DNA from: Vibrio sp. RE86
GTDB lineage: Bacteria > Pseudomonadota > Gammaproteobacteria > Enterobacterales > Vibrionaceae
Assembly (NCBI RefSeq): GCF_013114545.1
Contig: NZ_VTXI01000001.1
Location: 186,001 to 250,000, forward strand
DNA length: 64,000 nt
Direction: 5' to 3'
Shown: positions 29,175 to 39,219 of the stretch, in pieces
Layout: each line of letters starts with the position of its first letter
Numbering within the stretch: the stretch's first letter is position 1
Translations under genes and position numbers: made by a program
The notes under the pieces: model-generated
What the model saw: the letters and a program-made list of their open reading frames with translations, nothing else
Databases searched by the model: none
What the model was told of the DNA's origin: nothing

Positions 29175-30538
29175 ACCCGTTCCGCCGCAGAGCTGCCTTC
29201 TATGAGTTAGAACCTAACCAGAAAAAAAGCAAAGGCACTGAGCCAAGGGTTATTCTGTTTAGCTTTCTTGGCGTGCTACTTCCATCCGCGGTTTTACTGA
29301 CGTTGCCAGTATTTTCTGTCACAGGTCTATCGATCACCGATGCACTGTTCACCGCAACGTCGGCCATTAGTGTGACGGGGTTAGGCGTGGTTGATACGGG
29401 AGAACACTTCACGACCGCTGGTAAGGTGCTGTTGATGTTTCTCATGCAGGTTGGTGGTTTAGGGCAAATGACGCTCTCTGCGGTTTTGCTTTATATGTTC
29501 GGTGTCAGGCTGAGCCTAAAACAGCAAGCGTTAGCAAAAGATGCGTTAGGCCAAGATCGCAGAATCAATCTACGGCTATTGGTGAAGCGCATCATTATAT
29601 TTGCATGCGTGGCTGAGCTGATTGGCTTCACTCTATTAGCGTTTCGCTGGGTGCCGGAAATGGGGTGGGGAGATGGTCTTTTTTACGCCCTATTTCATGC
29701 CATCTCCGCTTTCAACAACGCAGGTTTTGCTCTGTTTTCAGATAGTATGATGAGCTTTGTCGATGACCCGTTAGTGATTTTCACGCTAGCGGGGCTGTTT
29801 ATCTTTGGTGGGCTTGGGTTTACCGTCATTGGTGATGTGTCGGCGAATTGGACACGAGGCTTTCGAGCCTTTCAATTGCATACCAAGATTATGCTGATCG
29901 CAACGCCTGCTTTGCTTTTGGTCGGAACAATACTGTTTTGGTTACTGGAGCACAATAACCAAGCTACGATGGCCCCTCTGACTAATTCGGGTCAGTGGCT
30001 TGCGGCATTTTTCCAATCGGCTAGTGCGAGAACGGCGGGCTTCAATAGCGTCGACTTAACGCAATATACGCAACCTGCACTGCTAGTGATGATCATATTA
30101 ATGCTTATCGGAGCTGGCTCAACATCAACAGGCGGAGGGATCAAGGTCTCGACATTTGCGGTAGCTTTCGTTGCGACTTGGACATTTCTCCGTCAGAAAA
30201 AGCATGTTGTGATGTTTAAAAGAACGGTCAGTTGGTCTGTGGTGACTAAGTCGCTGGCGATCATTGTGGTCAGCGGTGCGATATTAACGGTGGCGATGTT
30301 TTTGCTGATGCTGACTGAGAAGGCAAGTTTCGATAAGGTGCTGTTTGAGACGATTTCGGCGTTCGCAACGGTTGGGTTAACGGCAGGTCTTACTGCAGAC
30401 CTCTCTGAACCGGGCAAATACATTATGGTTGTGGTGATGACCATCGGACGAATCGGGCCATTGACACTGGCGTATATGCTCGCAAGACCAGAACCATCGC
30501 TTGTAAAGCATCCGGAAGGCGTGGTGCTCACCGGATAA
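29171..30538 (+). CDS. ktrB: KtrB, Na+-dependent K+ transporter membrane subunit
   Basis: A 455-residue K+ translocating protein of the Trk/Ktr/HKT superfamily, the same length as Vibrio alginolyticus KtrB as I remember it. Four selectivity-filter loops with their key glycines can be read: TATSAISVTGLGVVDTG, ISAFNNAGFALFSD, QSASARTAGFNSVDL and ISAFATVGLTAGLT. The mobile gate segment GAGSTSTGGGIKVS is in the third repeat. It works with KtrA for K+ uptake under osmotic stress, coupled to Na+ in vibrios. The gene is translationally coupled to ktrA. Confidence 0.96.
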   Translation: MNPFRRRAAFYELEPNQKKSKGTEPRVILFSFLGVLLPSAVLLTLPVFSVTGLSITDALFTATSAISVTGLGVVDTGEHFTTAGKVLLMFLMQVGGLGQMTLSAVLLYMFGVRLSLKQQALAKDALGQDRRINLRLLVKRIIIFACVAELIGFTLLAFRWVPEMGWGDGLFYALFHAISAFNNAGFALFSDSMMSFVDDPLVIFTLAGLFIFGGLGFTVIGDVSANWTRGFRAFQLHTKIMLIATPALLLVGTILFWLLEHNNQATMAPLTNSGQWLAAFFQSASARTAGFNSVDLTQYTQPALLVMIILMLIGAGSTSTGGGIKVSTFAVAFVATWTFLRQKKHVVMFKRTVSWSVVTKSLAIIVVSGAILTVAMFLLMLTEKASFDKVLFETISAFATVGLTAGLTADLSEPGKYIMVVVMTIGRIGPLTLAYMLARPEPSLVKHPEGVVLTG

Positions 30539-30543
30539 AAGCG

Positions 30544-30984
30544 TTATTTATTGCCAAAATGATCAGAGAGCGCAGAACGGCGGTGTTTGGCAGCGCCGCC
30601 GCCTGACATATCGACCGTATCTTCATACCCTTCTTTGATAAAACGTTGGGTTGGGCTATTGGGTTGCAGTCTTCGAAGTTGAGGTGAGCTGAACGTCCCC
30701 GCAACTTGGTAAATAGAGATCCCTCGGCCAGTTTCGACTGTGATGTGTTTTCCATCAAACTCAAAATTGGTCGCGATTAGTCGATTGTTTCTGAACACGC
30801 CTTGTGCGTTCAATGCGAGTACTTCAGTCTGATATGGTGGGGCGCCCACTTCAATCCATCGGCCGTAAACGTGCTTAGGGTGAATATAGTCCTGATAGCT
30901 AACGTAAAGTAATGTGGAGAATCCAGCCAGAAGCAAGATAAACATGATCGCTGCTGCCAGCTTAATCGCGAGAGTTTTTGTCAT
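30544..30984 (-). CDS. DUF2850-like membrane-anchored protein
   Basis: A 146-residue protein with one N-terminal transmembrane helix (about residues 8-28) and a periplasmic domain opening HVYGRWIEVGAPPYQTEVL. This matches the DUF2850 family known mainly from vibrios (from memory); no function is established. The open frame extends 11 codons upstream to 31017, so the start is uncertain. It converges on ktrB with 5 bp between the stop codons, leaving no room for a separate terminator. Confidence 0.6.
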   Translation of the reverse strand: MTKTLAIKLAAAIMFILLLAGFSTLLYVSYQDYIHPKHVYGRWIEVGAPPYQTEVLALNAQGVFRNNRLIATNFEFDGKHITVETGRGISIYQVAGTFSSPQLRRLQPNSPTQRFIKEGYEDTVDMSGGGAAKHRRSALSDHFGNK

Positions 30985-31355
30985 AACAGCTAGGGCGCAT
31001 CCCCTCATATTGAGCAATAAGTCAGCTTGTCTAAGAAGCCCTGATAACGCAAACAGCGAACTGGCAAATGTTGAACTTCAGCCCAAATATGTTTGTAGGA
31101 CTCGACCCGTTTCACCTAAGCATAGTCTGATTTGATTAAATTAACCTTGGAAGAGGGAGTTTTTGAAAGTGGGAAGTGCAGCAGACAATAACTTCAATAG
31201 ATTTGTATTTTATAGAAATACCTATCTAAATCAGCCTAATATCGAAGAGTATTGCACCTAATCAAAAAGGAGTGAGTGAAAGAAGTCTATTGCTGTTCTA
31301 CGCGAGTTCAGATAAAACAGTTGGTGGATTAAATCATAACGCCATGGAGGAATGG
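30985..31355. other. Intergenic region between the DUF2850-like gene and ppnP
   Basis: About 370 bp holding divergent promoters for the flanking genes. An open frame runs into ppnP from 31272 but it lacks a ribosome site. No repeats or RNA genes are seen. Confidence 0.5.
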
Positions 31356-31640
31356 ATGATTAAAGCGAATAGCTATTTCGAAGGACAGGTGCAGTCATTA
31401 GGCTTTTCACAACAAGACGGTGAATCAAGTGTTGGCGTGATGGCTCCTGGGGAGTACACATTTGGCACAGCAGCACCAGAACGCATGACGGTCGTAAAAG
31501 GCGTATTGACGGTTAAGAAAGCTGGCGAAAGTGAGTGGGTTACGTACCAAGCAGGTGACGCATTTGACGTTGCTGGTGACTCATCATTTGATCTTCAAGT
31601 CGCAGTTTCAACCGCCTACTTATGTGAATACTTGAGCTAA
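31356..31640 (+). CDS. ppnP: Pyrimidine/purine nucleoside phosphorylase PpnP
   Basis: A 94-residue single-domain cupin of the PpnP (YaiE, DUF1255) family, which phosphorolyses several nucleosides. It aligns along its whole length with E. coli YaiE as I recall it: NSYFEGQVQSLGFS, SVGVMAPGEYTFGTAAPERM, and the end FDLQVAVSTAYLCEYLS. The ATG at 31356 follows an ATGGAGGAA ribosome site at the right distance; an ORF opening at 31272 is too long for this family. A strong terminator follows at 31668. Confidence 0.93.
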   Translation: MIKANSYFEGQVQSLGFSQQDGESSVGVMAPGEYTFGTAAPERMTVVKGVLTVKKAGESEWVTYQAGDAFDVAGDSSFDLQVAVSTAYLCEYLS

Positions 31641-31667
31641 TTATCGTATTTTAGCGCTAAATTATTG

Positions 31668-31698
31668 AGCCAGTCGTAAAGCGACTGGCTTTTTTTTC
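31668..31698 (+). terminator. Rho-independent terminator of ppnP
   Basis: AGCCAGTCG TAAAG CGACTGGCT is a 9-bp perfect stem with a 5-nt loop followed by eight T. Confidence 0.93.
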
Positions 31699-31957
31699 AT
31701 CGTCATTTTGAGAACCATTGTGAAAACATTTACTAACTAAGATCTGGAGATAATATAATTATTATAAAAATCAATGTTCTATTGGCTATTTAGTTAGGTT
31801 GGTATGCACCTTGCTGTGTTCTTCTATTACGAGGCTGTCACATAGGTTGATATCGAGATTGATCGGAAAAGTCGAAAAGTAACGTAGTTATTACCAAGAT
31901 GATAAATTTATGTGTTGGCTATACTTAGGTTAATCCTAAAGGAAAGAGGAGTACTTC
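31699..31957. other. Intergenic region before the small membrane protein at 31958
   Basis: About 260 bp of A+T-rich DNA with no recognisable gene. A GGAAAGAGGAG ribosome site lies immediately before the ATG at 31958. No repeats or structured RNA seen. Confidence 0.5.
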
Positions 31958-32260
31958 ATGGCAGTAGTACCGAAGCATAAAGATGCAGGAAATCGTTACG
32001 ATCCGAATCAGGAACTAACCTCAGATCAACTCCATCGTTTTGGTCAGGTCGCCCAGCGAGCGCAAGAAAGACGTGAAGAGCGGATAGAAAGAGGGGTTAC
32101 GCCTGTCGACCCTAGAATAGCAAAACGCGCTGCGCTTAAAGATGCGGCTTTTAAACCTGTCATTCGCACGAAACGCGATAAACCCAACACGGCTCGTTAC
32201 GCTATTTGGATGTTGGTGTTCATGGCGTTTATGCTCTGGCTAATGTACATGACCCGTTAG
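31958..32260 (+). CDS. Hypothetical small membrane protein, C-terminal anchor
   Basis: A 100-residue protein with a highly charged N-terminal three quarters (Arg/Glu-rich stretch RAQERREERIERG at about 45-57) and a single hydrophobic helix at the C-terminus (about residues 81-98). I do not recognise the family. A good ribosome site (AAAGAGGAG) supports translation. It would be a tail-anchored inner-membrane protein facing the cytoplasm. Its stop overlaps the end of the convergent GGDEF gene by 4 bp. Confidence 0.7.
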   Translation: MAVVPKHKDAGNRYDPNQELTSDQLHRFGQVAQRAQERREERIERGVTPVDPRIAKRAALKDAAFKPVIRTKRDKPNTARYAIWMLVFMAFMLWLMYMTR

Positions 32261-33414
32261 GGTTTCCTGAGAGAGGTGACATTGGCAATGGGCTCACCGG
32301 GTGAGGGCTCTAGTGTCGAAGCCATGTCTCGATTGTAAAAATGATATCGATTCTTTCCAGCGTGTTTGGCCGAGTACATGGCTTTGTCCGCACAGCGTGT
32401 CAGCTCTGACAGTGTTTTCGCATCTTGAGGATACAAGGCAACGCCAACACTGACCGTCAAGCAATTTACTTTCTCAGACGACTGATAGCTGTCTGAAAAT
32501 AACTCGCTCATTCTTTGTAGAATCCCTTCTAAATCTTTGACAGACCGAACATCATAAAGAAGCACCACAAACTCATCGCCAGCAAACCTAGCGATTGAAT
32601 AATCGTATTTATCTGTTTTACGATCTTTGTTCCTAATGTTGTTTTTTAAACGTTTCGCGAAGTGCTGAAGGACTCGATCTCCGACATCATGACCATAGTT
32701 ATCGTTAATTAACTTAAAATTATCGATATCTAAAAATACCATTGCGGTAATCGTTTTACTTTCGGTTCTCTCAATCAGCTTACCAGTAGCCCAGTTCTCA
32801 AAGCTCCAGCGGTTAGCAAGCCCCGTCAGTTGATCCAAGTAAGCAAGATCTTCAATCCCTTCTTTATATAAAGACTGAACGTAGTTCATCACCTTGGCGT
32901 AGTAGTAAGCCGAGATATTACACAACAAACACAGTGCATAGAGACTTAAAACGAAGCGACCTTGTGAGCTGTCGACTTCGAAGTGAACGGCTTGAGGGAT
33001 GAGAACAGCCATTAACGTGAGAGTACAGAAGCCAAAGCTAAGCAGTGCACCAACTTTAAAGTTATTAGCAAAAATGAGTACCGCGACAATGGGGAAAAGC
33101 CAAAGCAGGCGATCTTCGATGTAGCTGCCATAGAGCAGTAAGATCACGCCTTGAAGTAAAAGTACGCCACTCAATACGAGGTCGCAGTGATTAAGCCTGC
33201 GATGACGCAACAGATATAAAATATTAAGTATAAGAACGGTAGAAGCGAACAGATTGACGGACGCAAGAAAATAGTCACCGCTAGTAAAGCGTATCAAGCT
33301 ATAGCTTAAAAGTAATAGGAGAGATATGACTGAGCTGAGCAAGACGATATTGCACTTTCGTGTGGCGCGAATATCCGCCATTTCTTCAATTTTTCTACCG
33401 GCTAGTTGTGGCAT
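32257..33414 (-). CDS. Diguanylate cyclase with N-terminal membrane domain
   Basis: A 385-residue protein with about six transmembrane helices (residues 20-185) followed by a GGDEF domain (from about 190: LDQLTGLANRWSFENWA). The active-site loop reads RFAGDEFVVLL, an AGDEF variant of GGDEF that is active in several known cyclases. The upstream inhibitory site RxxD is not present (DKYD instead), so product inhibition by c-di-GMP is probably lost. It would make c-di-GMP in response to a membrane signal. It is one of three c-di-GMP enzymes within 9 kb. Confidence 0.9.
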   Translation of the reverse strand: MPQLAGRKIEEMADIRATRKCNIVLLSSVISLLLLLSYSLIRFTSGDYFLASVNLFASTVLILNILYLLRHRRLNHCDLVLSGVLLLQGVILLLYGSYIEDRLLWLFPIVAVLIFANNFKVGALLSFGFCTLTLMAVLIPQAVHFEVDSSQGRFVLSLYALCLLCNISAYYYAKVMNYVQSLYKEGIEDLAYLDQLTGLANRWSFENWATGKLIERTESKTITAMVFLDIDNFKLINDNYGHDVGDRVLQHFAKRLKNNIRNKDRKTDKYDYSIARFAGDEFVVLLYDVRSVKDLEGILQRMSELFSDSYQSSEKVNCLTVSVGVALYPQDAKTLSELTRCADKAMYSAKHAGKNRYHFYNRDMASTLEPSPGEPIANVTSLRKP

Positions 33415-33722
33415 ATTCCCTTTTGCTCATCGATATAGTCCTGCAACTAAAGTTTAGATGAAAAATAGTTGCTTGAAGCGATGGCAAATTTCTTAAAAGA
33501 GAGGAAACTTAAGCACAAATGTGCGCCTACATGCTTATAATCCTGATTATTGGTCTATATGTACTGAATTTTGACACATATCTGAATCCTTGCTCGATAA
33601 GCATTAGGGGGAAGAGTGCTATATTATTGACACTTCTAATTTTATAGAATCTTATATCGATATAATGATTAATAGCGCAGCCTTATAAGTAATTGGTCTA
33701 CAACTATTTGTACAATGGGTGC
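33415..33722. other. Intergenic region between GGDEF and LysR genes
   Basis: 308 bp, A+T-rich, upstream of the cyclase gene and downstream of the LysR gene (both minus strand). It must hold the cyclase promoter. No hairpin terminator, RNA or small ORF with a ribosome site is seen. Confidence 0.5.
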
Positions 33723-34622
33723 TTATGACTCGGTTTCAAACTCTCTGCGTATCCAGTTACGAAGTAAAAGCACATTTTCATTTTTTAATTTGGCCTGTTG
33801 GCAGGCGAAGTAGAAACTTTGATGAGGGTTTAAAACCGGTTGCCCCACTTCAACGAGATAGCCAAGTTTAACTTCTTCTTTAACAAATACCCGATGAGTA
33901 ACAAATACCCCTAAGTGACGTGTCGCTGCTTGAACGGCCTGAATGGAGGCGACAAAATTGAGATTGTTTACGGCGTCTGGAATGGGTAAATGGTGAGCCT
34001 CACACCAGATCTTCCAATCGTATTTACGGCGATCGTTGGTGACCAATATGGCTGGATAGTGGTTCAGCAGTTCTTCAGGTGAGTGGTGACCTTTCGCAAG
34101 CTCAGGGCTAGCTACCATGATCAACTCATCATCCGCGAGCTTTTCACAGTAGTAATCTTGCCATTCATTGGTGTGCCCGTGAATGATGGCAACATCGACA
34201 CCTTCATTCTCCATCACAAATTGACCGATCAAGTTTGAAATTCGAACATCAAGGTTTGGCGCATACTGATTGAGTTTGTGAACACGTGGAATCCACCAAT
34301 GCATCGCAAGAGAGTTGACCATATTGAGTGTCAGTCGGTGCGATTGCTTGTCATCAATCAATTGTTGAGTTGCTCGAGAAATTTGTTCTAAGGGGGGAGC
34401 GATACGTTTGTAGTAGGCTCTGCCTGTCGCGTTTAGAGTGACGTGACGACCTGCACGGTTAAACAGATTTTGACCTAACTGCGTTTCCAAAGATTTGATG
34501 GCTTGACTGACTGCAGAGTGACTGACGTATAACTGCGCTGCTGCTTCCGTCATACTGCCTGTTTCTGCAACGGCGACAAAAGCGTAGAGTGATTTTAACG
34601 GCGCTGGGTGTGCTTTCTTCAT
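33723..34622 (-). CDS. LysR family transcriptional regulator
   Basis: A 299-residue LysR regulator. The N-terminal winged helix-turn-helix reads LYAFVAVAETGSMTEAAAQL, then YVSHSAVSQAIKSLETQLG (residues 10-48), and the C-terminal part is a periplasmic-binding-protein-like effector domain. The GcvA-like pattern of the N-terminus is common in regulators of amino acid metabolism. It is divergent from an EamA-type permease gene 88 bp away, the usual arrangement for a LysR regulator and its target, so control of that exporter is inferred. Confidence 0.92.
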   Translation of the reverse strand: MKKAHPAPLKSLYAFVAVAETGSMTEAAAQLYVSHSAVSQAIKSLETQLGQNLFNRAGRHVTLNATGRAYYKRIAPPLEQISRATQQLIDDKQSHRLTLNMVNSLAMHWWIPRVHKLNQYAPNLDVRISNLIGQFVMENEGVDVAIIHGHTNEWQDYYCEKLADDELIMVASPELAKGHHSPEELLNHYPAILVTNDRRKYDWKIWCEAHHLPIPDAVNNLNFVASIQAVQAATRHLGVFVTHRVFVKEEVKLGYLVEVGQPVLNPHQSFYFACQQAKLKNENVLLLRNWIRREFETES

Positions 34623-34710
34623 CTGTAAGTTTTTCTAACCAATCGTGTCAATTAATCTCGTTATTTGTTCACGCTATCAAGGAGTAGACTTAGGGCAAAT
34701 AGGGGGATGT

Positions 34711-35619
34711 ATGCCAAACCAGTTGTACCCAACACTCTTCATGTTAGCGTCTACGTTCAGTTTGTCACTGACTGGACTGTTTTCCAAATATTTAGGTCAG
34801 TACCTTGAACCTGCTCTACTCAGCTTCTTAAGGTTTTTAATACCTGCGGCTATGATCTTATTGCTGTTCAGAGTTGTATTAACTCGACCCGTTGGCGAGT
34901 TAAATCGTGCAATATGGATTCGAGCGCTGTGTATTGCGAGCTGTCAGGTATGCTTTATCTATTCGTTAAATCATCTTTCACTCGTTGAGAGTGTGGTGCT
35001 ATTTGGCACCGGCCCACTATTCTTGCCTGTGTTAGAAAGGCTTATATTTTCAACCAAACTTCAATGGATATCCGTGGTCGGCGTGATTGCCACATTTGGC
35101 GGTGTGTTGCTTCTGGCGGGCGATGTTTCAGGCGTGTCATTTCGGATTGAACTGCTGGTTGGATTAGCGTCGGGGTTGTTCAATGCTGGCTCTCAACTTA
35201 GTTTGTATCGCATTAGTAAATCGAAGCTCAATGCCTTGCAGATCAATCTGTGGACGTTTCTTTATGCGGCGATATTGCTAGTGCCCTACCTTCTATTTAC
35301 TTCAAGCACTGCACCGTTGGTCATCAATCAACAGACAGCGCCGATCGGGCTGATTTGTGTTGTGCTTTTGGCGGTGTCTGCTTTGATCATCAATACGCAG
35401 GTTTTTCGAGCGAAAGCCTACCGCTTGGTCGAATCAGGATCGCAATTGGCACCGCTCATTTTCACTAACTTACTGTTTACGGCACTCTGGCAGGCGATGT
35501 TCTTCAACGAAAGCTACACGTTGACACAACTGTTAGGGCTGACTCTGATTGTTGCCGCTAACATGCTGGTGGTCTTATTCCCGATTTGTGTTGCGCGCCT
35601 AAGGCCATCGGCAATTTAA
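34711..35619 (+). CDS. EamA-like DMT superfamily permease
   Basis: A 302-residue membrane protein with ten hydrophobic segments in two EamA repeats, typical of drug/metabolite exporters. The start at 34711 follows GGGGGATGT, a good ribosome site; an upstream ATG at 34645 lies in DNA needed for the divergent LysR promoter. Substrate unknown. Location beside the divergent LysR gene suggests that regulator controls it; related pairs often export amino acids. Confidence 0.87.
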   Translation: MPNQLYPTLFMLASTFSLSLTGLFSKYLGQYLEPALLSFLRFLIPAAMILLLFRVVLTRPVGELNRAIWIRALCIASCQVCFIYSLNHLSLVESVVLFGTGPLFLPVLERLIFSTKLQWISVVGVIATFGGVLLLAGDVSGVSFRIELLVGLASGLFNAGSQLSLYRISKSKLNALQINLWTFLYAAILLVPYLLFTSSTAPLVINQQTAPIGLICVVLLAVSALIINTQVFRAKAYRLVESGSQLAPLIFTNLLFTALWQAMFFNESYTLTQLLGLTLIVAANMLVVLFPICVARLRPSAI

Positions 35620-35629
35620 CGAGTAACGC

Positions 35630-36700
35630 TTACTGCGCTATCAAGCCATATGGCAGGTTAGAGAACACTTTCGGGTGCTCTTGTGCGGTTGGCGCTTCAT
35701 TAACGCGTTGCCAGTCCAGCAACATGATGGCGAGAACGTTGCGGTGCTCGCCATAGACGATATCAAAGTCACCAGTTATAGATGGAATCATCCCTTTTTC
35801 TTGGTTGATTGATTTCTGAATGGCTAAGCGCGTCTTTTCAACCACAGGGTCATTGTCCAGACCTGCAAGTAGGAAGCTAATGCCCACTTCGGCAATCACA
35901 TCCTCTTTGGCTCTTAGGAGAATCGTGTCGATATTTTCACGGAAGTAGTCGTAGATCCACTGATACTGCTTTTCATCGACCTTGTGTTGATAGTATTCGG
36001 ATTCGGCAAAGATAATGTGCGTTAGGCCATAGAGTTTGTTGCCATATTGCTGCTTGGAGAGCTTTTTATCGAGATGATCAGGATACGTTTGCTGAAAGGT
36101 TTTAATAAATGGCTCAACGACATCTTGCTCGTTGAGTTGGCGTAGCCAAAATACTTGGTTCGCCAATTGAGCGGCCCAGGCTTTGATCATCTCTGGGTCA
36201 GTTGCGTATTTATTGAAGTCATAGCGGCGAATAACCTGACGTAACTTATCGTCCTCTACATGCTTCAATCCATACTCATTGGCTCTTGCCATGGAGCCTA
36301 GTAAATCGACGCCCAAATAGAGGTACTCAGGCATGTGTTTTGTCACCATGTATCGGCGGGCACTCCGTTCGTCGTTCTCACCCACATAGCCAGCGATACG
36401 TTTTTCAGAGTAGAGTAAGATTTGCTCAGGGGTATGGACTTCTTCTGCGAATTTGTTAAGTCGACTCGCCACTCTCGCCATATCACTCCAAACTGCTGCT
36501 GAGTATTTGGTATCTAGCGTTTGTCTAAACATACGTAAACCATAATGGCCTTCTTTAAAGGCTGGCAACGTATAGAGTTGGCTCTCGTAGGTGTCGCGGA
36601 TGAGGTCGGCAGATGCAATGAAACTTTCTTGCTGTGGTGATGCGATAGCAGCTTGGCTTAACGCTAGCCCTAAACAGATACTCAGAATCTTTCCACGCAT
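35630..36700 (-). CDS. Exported hypothetical protein (DUF3541-like)
   Basis: A 356-residue protein with a signal peptide (residues 1-20, cleavage after AIAS) and no membrane helices afterwards, so probably periplasmic. The body is mostly helical with blocks such as KYSAAVWSDMARVA and YGNKLYGLTHIIFAESEYYQ. I associate it with the DUF3541 family of vibrios, from memory and with limited certainty. No catalytic motif is recognised. It converges with the EamA permease gene (10 bp between stops) and lies downstream of the EAL gene on the same strand with a 111-bp gap. Confidence 0.65.
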   Translation of the reverse strand: MRGKILSICLGLALSQAAIASPQQESFIASADLIRDTYESQLYTLPAFKEGHYGLRMFRQTLDTKYSAAVWSDMARVASRLNKFAEEVHTPEQILLYSEKRIAGYVGENDERSARRYMVTKHMPEYLYLGVDLLGSMARANEYGLKHVEDDKLRQVIRRYDFNKYATDPEMIKAWAAQLANQVFWLRQLNEQDVVEPFIKTFQQTYPDHLDKKLSKQQYGNKLYGLTHIIFAESEYYQHKVDEKQYQWIYDYFRENIDTILLRAKEDVIAEVGISFLLAGLDNDPVVEKTRLAIQKSINQEKGMIPSITGDFDIVYGEHRNVLAIMLLDWQRVNEAPTAQEHPKVFSNLPYGLIAQ

Positions 36701-36811
36701 AAGATAACCTTTTCAACAGTAGGAATTGTCTACTATTTAAAGTTATCAGATATTCTCAACATCTATGTGAGCAATCAGTCAGATATCGGTAAAGAATCAA
36801 AATGATGGCGC

Positions 36812-39007
36812 TTAAAGCGATAAAAGCTCGTCAATGAGTGGTCTTGGTTTCGCGATACCAAACCCTTGTGCGTAGTGAATATTGAGCTCTTTCAGGATGT
36901 CAGCATGCACTTCGGACTCAACAAATTCTGCGACGGTTTGTAATCCCATACTTTGTGCGATGTGGCTAATGTTGCTGACAATGGCTTTGTCGGTGGCATC
37001 GGTATCAATCTGAGCAACAAAAGAACCATCGATCTTCAACACATCAACAGGAATTCGGCGTAAGTAGTCGAAAGAGGCATAGCCTGTTCCAAAGTCATCC
37101 AGTGCAATCTTACATCCGTGAGATTGTAACGAGGCGATATTGAGAGAGGCTTGCAGTTCATCTTCGAGGGGTTGGCTCTCGGTGATCTCAAAACAGATCT
37201 TATGAAGCGGAATACCAAATTCTCGCGCTTTTGCAACGATTTCGTCCGTTAAGCCCTTATAGGTGAGGGCTTGTGCTGTCAGGTTGATACAGCAATGATC
37301 GATCTTAGCCCAGTCAGTTACATGCAATTGCAAAATTTTGAATGTATTGCGTATCACCCATTTATCGAGCTCAACCTCTAAGCCAAATTCATGAATGAGC
37401 GGGAAGAACTCTGCTGGTGCTAAGACGTTGCCTTGCTGGTTAGGAAGGCGCAGTAGCACTTCAAATGATAGGGCGTCTACGTCCTGTTGCAGAGCTTTAT
37501 AAGGTTGGCAATAGAGCTCAAAAGCATCGTTATCAAACGCCGACTGGATTTGACTCAGTTTGGAGATGTCTTGAGACTCGACTTCTGACAGGTCAACTTT
37601 AATCACAGACATAAAAGGTTGGCTGTTTGCCGCTTGTGAACAGAGTGCCGAGACGGTGCGGTTTATTTCATGACCGGGTGGAATCACACCATGAAGGATT
37701 TTTGGGTTGAGGACCTTAATCGAACGTTCTTGCCAATTAAAGCTGAACTGCTGAACCATCTCGTTGAGTTGGTGTAACTTGCGGTTGTTGTATTCCGATT
37801 GCTCAGTTAAGTAAATCAAACTGGTCGTGAAAGGGGCGATATAGGCGTTATGGCACAAAGGATTGTGCAGTGCCAAGTGACGAGCGAGTTGTTGAACGAG
37901 TTCACCTTTCCCTGCTAGGCCGAGGGTTTTGAGTCTCTGAGTGGTGACAGAGAGATCAATCAAAATCAACGCTGGCTTCTCAATGGTACTGACATCGTCT
38001 TGCAGCTGCGCCATTGAATAGAGCTTGGTGTATGGGTCGCGTCGTTCGCTCAATATGACGGCTTTCAAAGTCCGGTGGTTTTTAACCGCTTGTGCGACCA
38101 TCAAGAAGATAACACTGGTGATCGTGAACAGGATGGCGATCAAACTGTAGAACGTCTCAATGGTGATTTGCCCAGAATCAAGCGCGTTTACCGAGCTATA
38201 AGTACTGATTAAGCTCAGACAGAGTGTCAATAAACTCGGCTGAAGGAAACCAAAGCTGCCCAAACCGACGCCAATCACCGGAACGAGAATAATGCACAAC
38301 GCATTGAGGGTAAGCAGATCGTCGGCGACAAATGCGGTAAGCAAAATCACCGAGCTGATGATGAACCAAGGTCGGTAGAAGCCTTTGTGCTCACCACGCT
38401 CTCGCATCTCTTTGTCCACGTTAAGCAAGGTGGTGCGCTGAGAGGGATTGAAGTAAGCCAGTACGGTAAGCAGTAGCGGAGTAAGCAGCACTTGTGTCAA
38501 TGCGCTGCTGAGGATCGCATAGCCGTAATAGTGCAGATCATCCATAAATGGGTAGCTGAACGCTTGAGTCACCATAACGATAGCAATGGTGATAGCAATG
38601 GGATAAACCACGACCATTACCGAGAGATAGACAATCGCTTGAAGCGTAAAGTTGTCGCGTTCAAAGGACTCAATCAAGCCTAAATAAATACGAGTAAACA
38701 GATACACAACCGTCGGCAGAAGAAGAGAGAATGCGACGGCGACAGAGGGGTCGCGTTGAGAAACAAATAGATAATGGAACAGCAAGGCAACAATGATCGC
38801 GGGGAGAGCCTTTGCGCGTTCGCGGATAAGCAAAGCGGAAATTAAAGCCGCGGTAAAGGAGAGAATATGAACTCGTTCAGTGTGAAGCTGGAACCAATCA
38901 GAAATCTGAAAGCTGAGTAGAACACCAACAATTATGCCCAATTGGGTCAGTAGTACGTTCAGGCTTGAGCGTGAAAGTATAAGTAAATTGAATGGCGAAA
39001 TCGGCAT
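36812..39007 (-). CDS. Membrane-bound EAL phosphodiesterase with degenerate GGDEF-like region
   Basis: A 731-residue protein: about eight or nine transmembrane helices (residues 10-310, MASE-like), a degenerate cyclase-like region (about 320-450) with no GGDEF motif, and a C-terminal EAL domain (about 475-725). The EAL signature is EVL in FEVLLRLPNQQG, but the catalytic set looks complete: CINLTA, CFEITES, ALDDFGTGYASF, VLKIDGSFV, VAEFVES and YAQGFG. It should hydrolyse c-di-GMP to pGpG. It opposes the two nearby cyclases, one of which (39220) is divergent from it. Confidence 0.9.
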   Translation of the reverse strand: MPISPFNLLILSRSSLNVLLTQLGIIVGVLLSFQISDWFQLHTERVHILSFTAALISALLIRERAKALPAIIVALLFHYLFVSQRDPSVAVAFSLLLPTVVYLFTRIYLGLIESFERDNFTLQAIVYLSVMVVVYPIAITIAIVMVTQAFSYPFMDDLHYYGYAILSSALTQVLLTPLLLTVLAYFNPSQRTTLLNVDKEMRERGEHKGFYRPWFIISSVILLTAFVADDLLTLNALCIILVPVIGVGLGSFGFLQPSLLTLCLSLISTYSSVNALDSGQITIETFYSLIAILFTITSVIFLMVAQAVKNHRTLKAVILSERRDPYTKLYSMAQLQDDVSTIEKPALILIDLSVTTQRLKTLGLAGKGELVQQLARHLALHNPLCHNAYIAPFTTSLIYLTEQSEYNNRKLHQLNEMVQQFSFNWQERSIKVLNPKILHGVIPPGHEINRTVSALCSQAANSQPFMSVIKVDLSEVESQDISKLSQIQSAFDNDAFELYCQPYKALQQDVDALSFEVLLRLPNQQGNVLAPAEFFPLIHEFGLEVELDKWVIRNTFKILQLHVTDWAKIDHCCINLTAQALTYKGLTDEIVAKAREFGIPLHKICFEITESQPLEDELQASLNIASLQSHGCKIALDDFGTGYASFDYLRRIPVDVLKIDGSFVAQIDTDATDKAIVSNISHIAQSMGLQTVAEFVESEVHADILKELNIHYAQGFGIAKPRPLIDELLSL

Positions 39008-39219
39008 GGTCCCGGCTTATTTTTGTATGCTGTACCATAAATAAAGTAACAATATTGCGGTTGCTTATCAATAAATTTATCTATTATCGGTGAAAACTCC
39101 CTCAAATTATTGTACGTTTTATATAACTAATAAAAATATAAAAAACACAGTCATTGGAATGTCACACACGGGAAAGCAATATCCAGTGTTTTGATTGCAT
39201 TGAGCGCCGCGGGGGATGG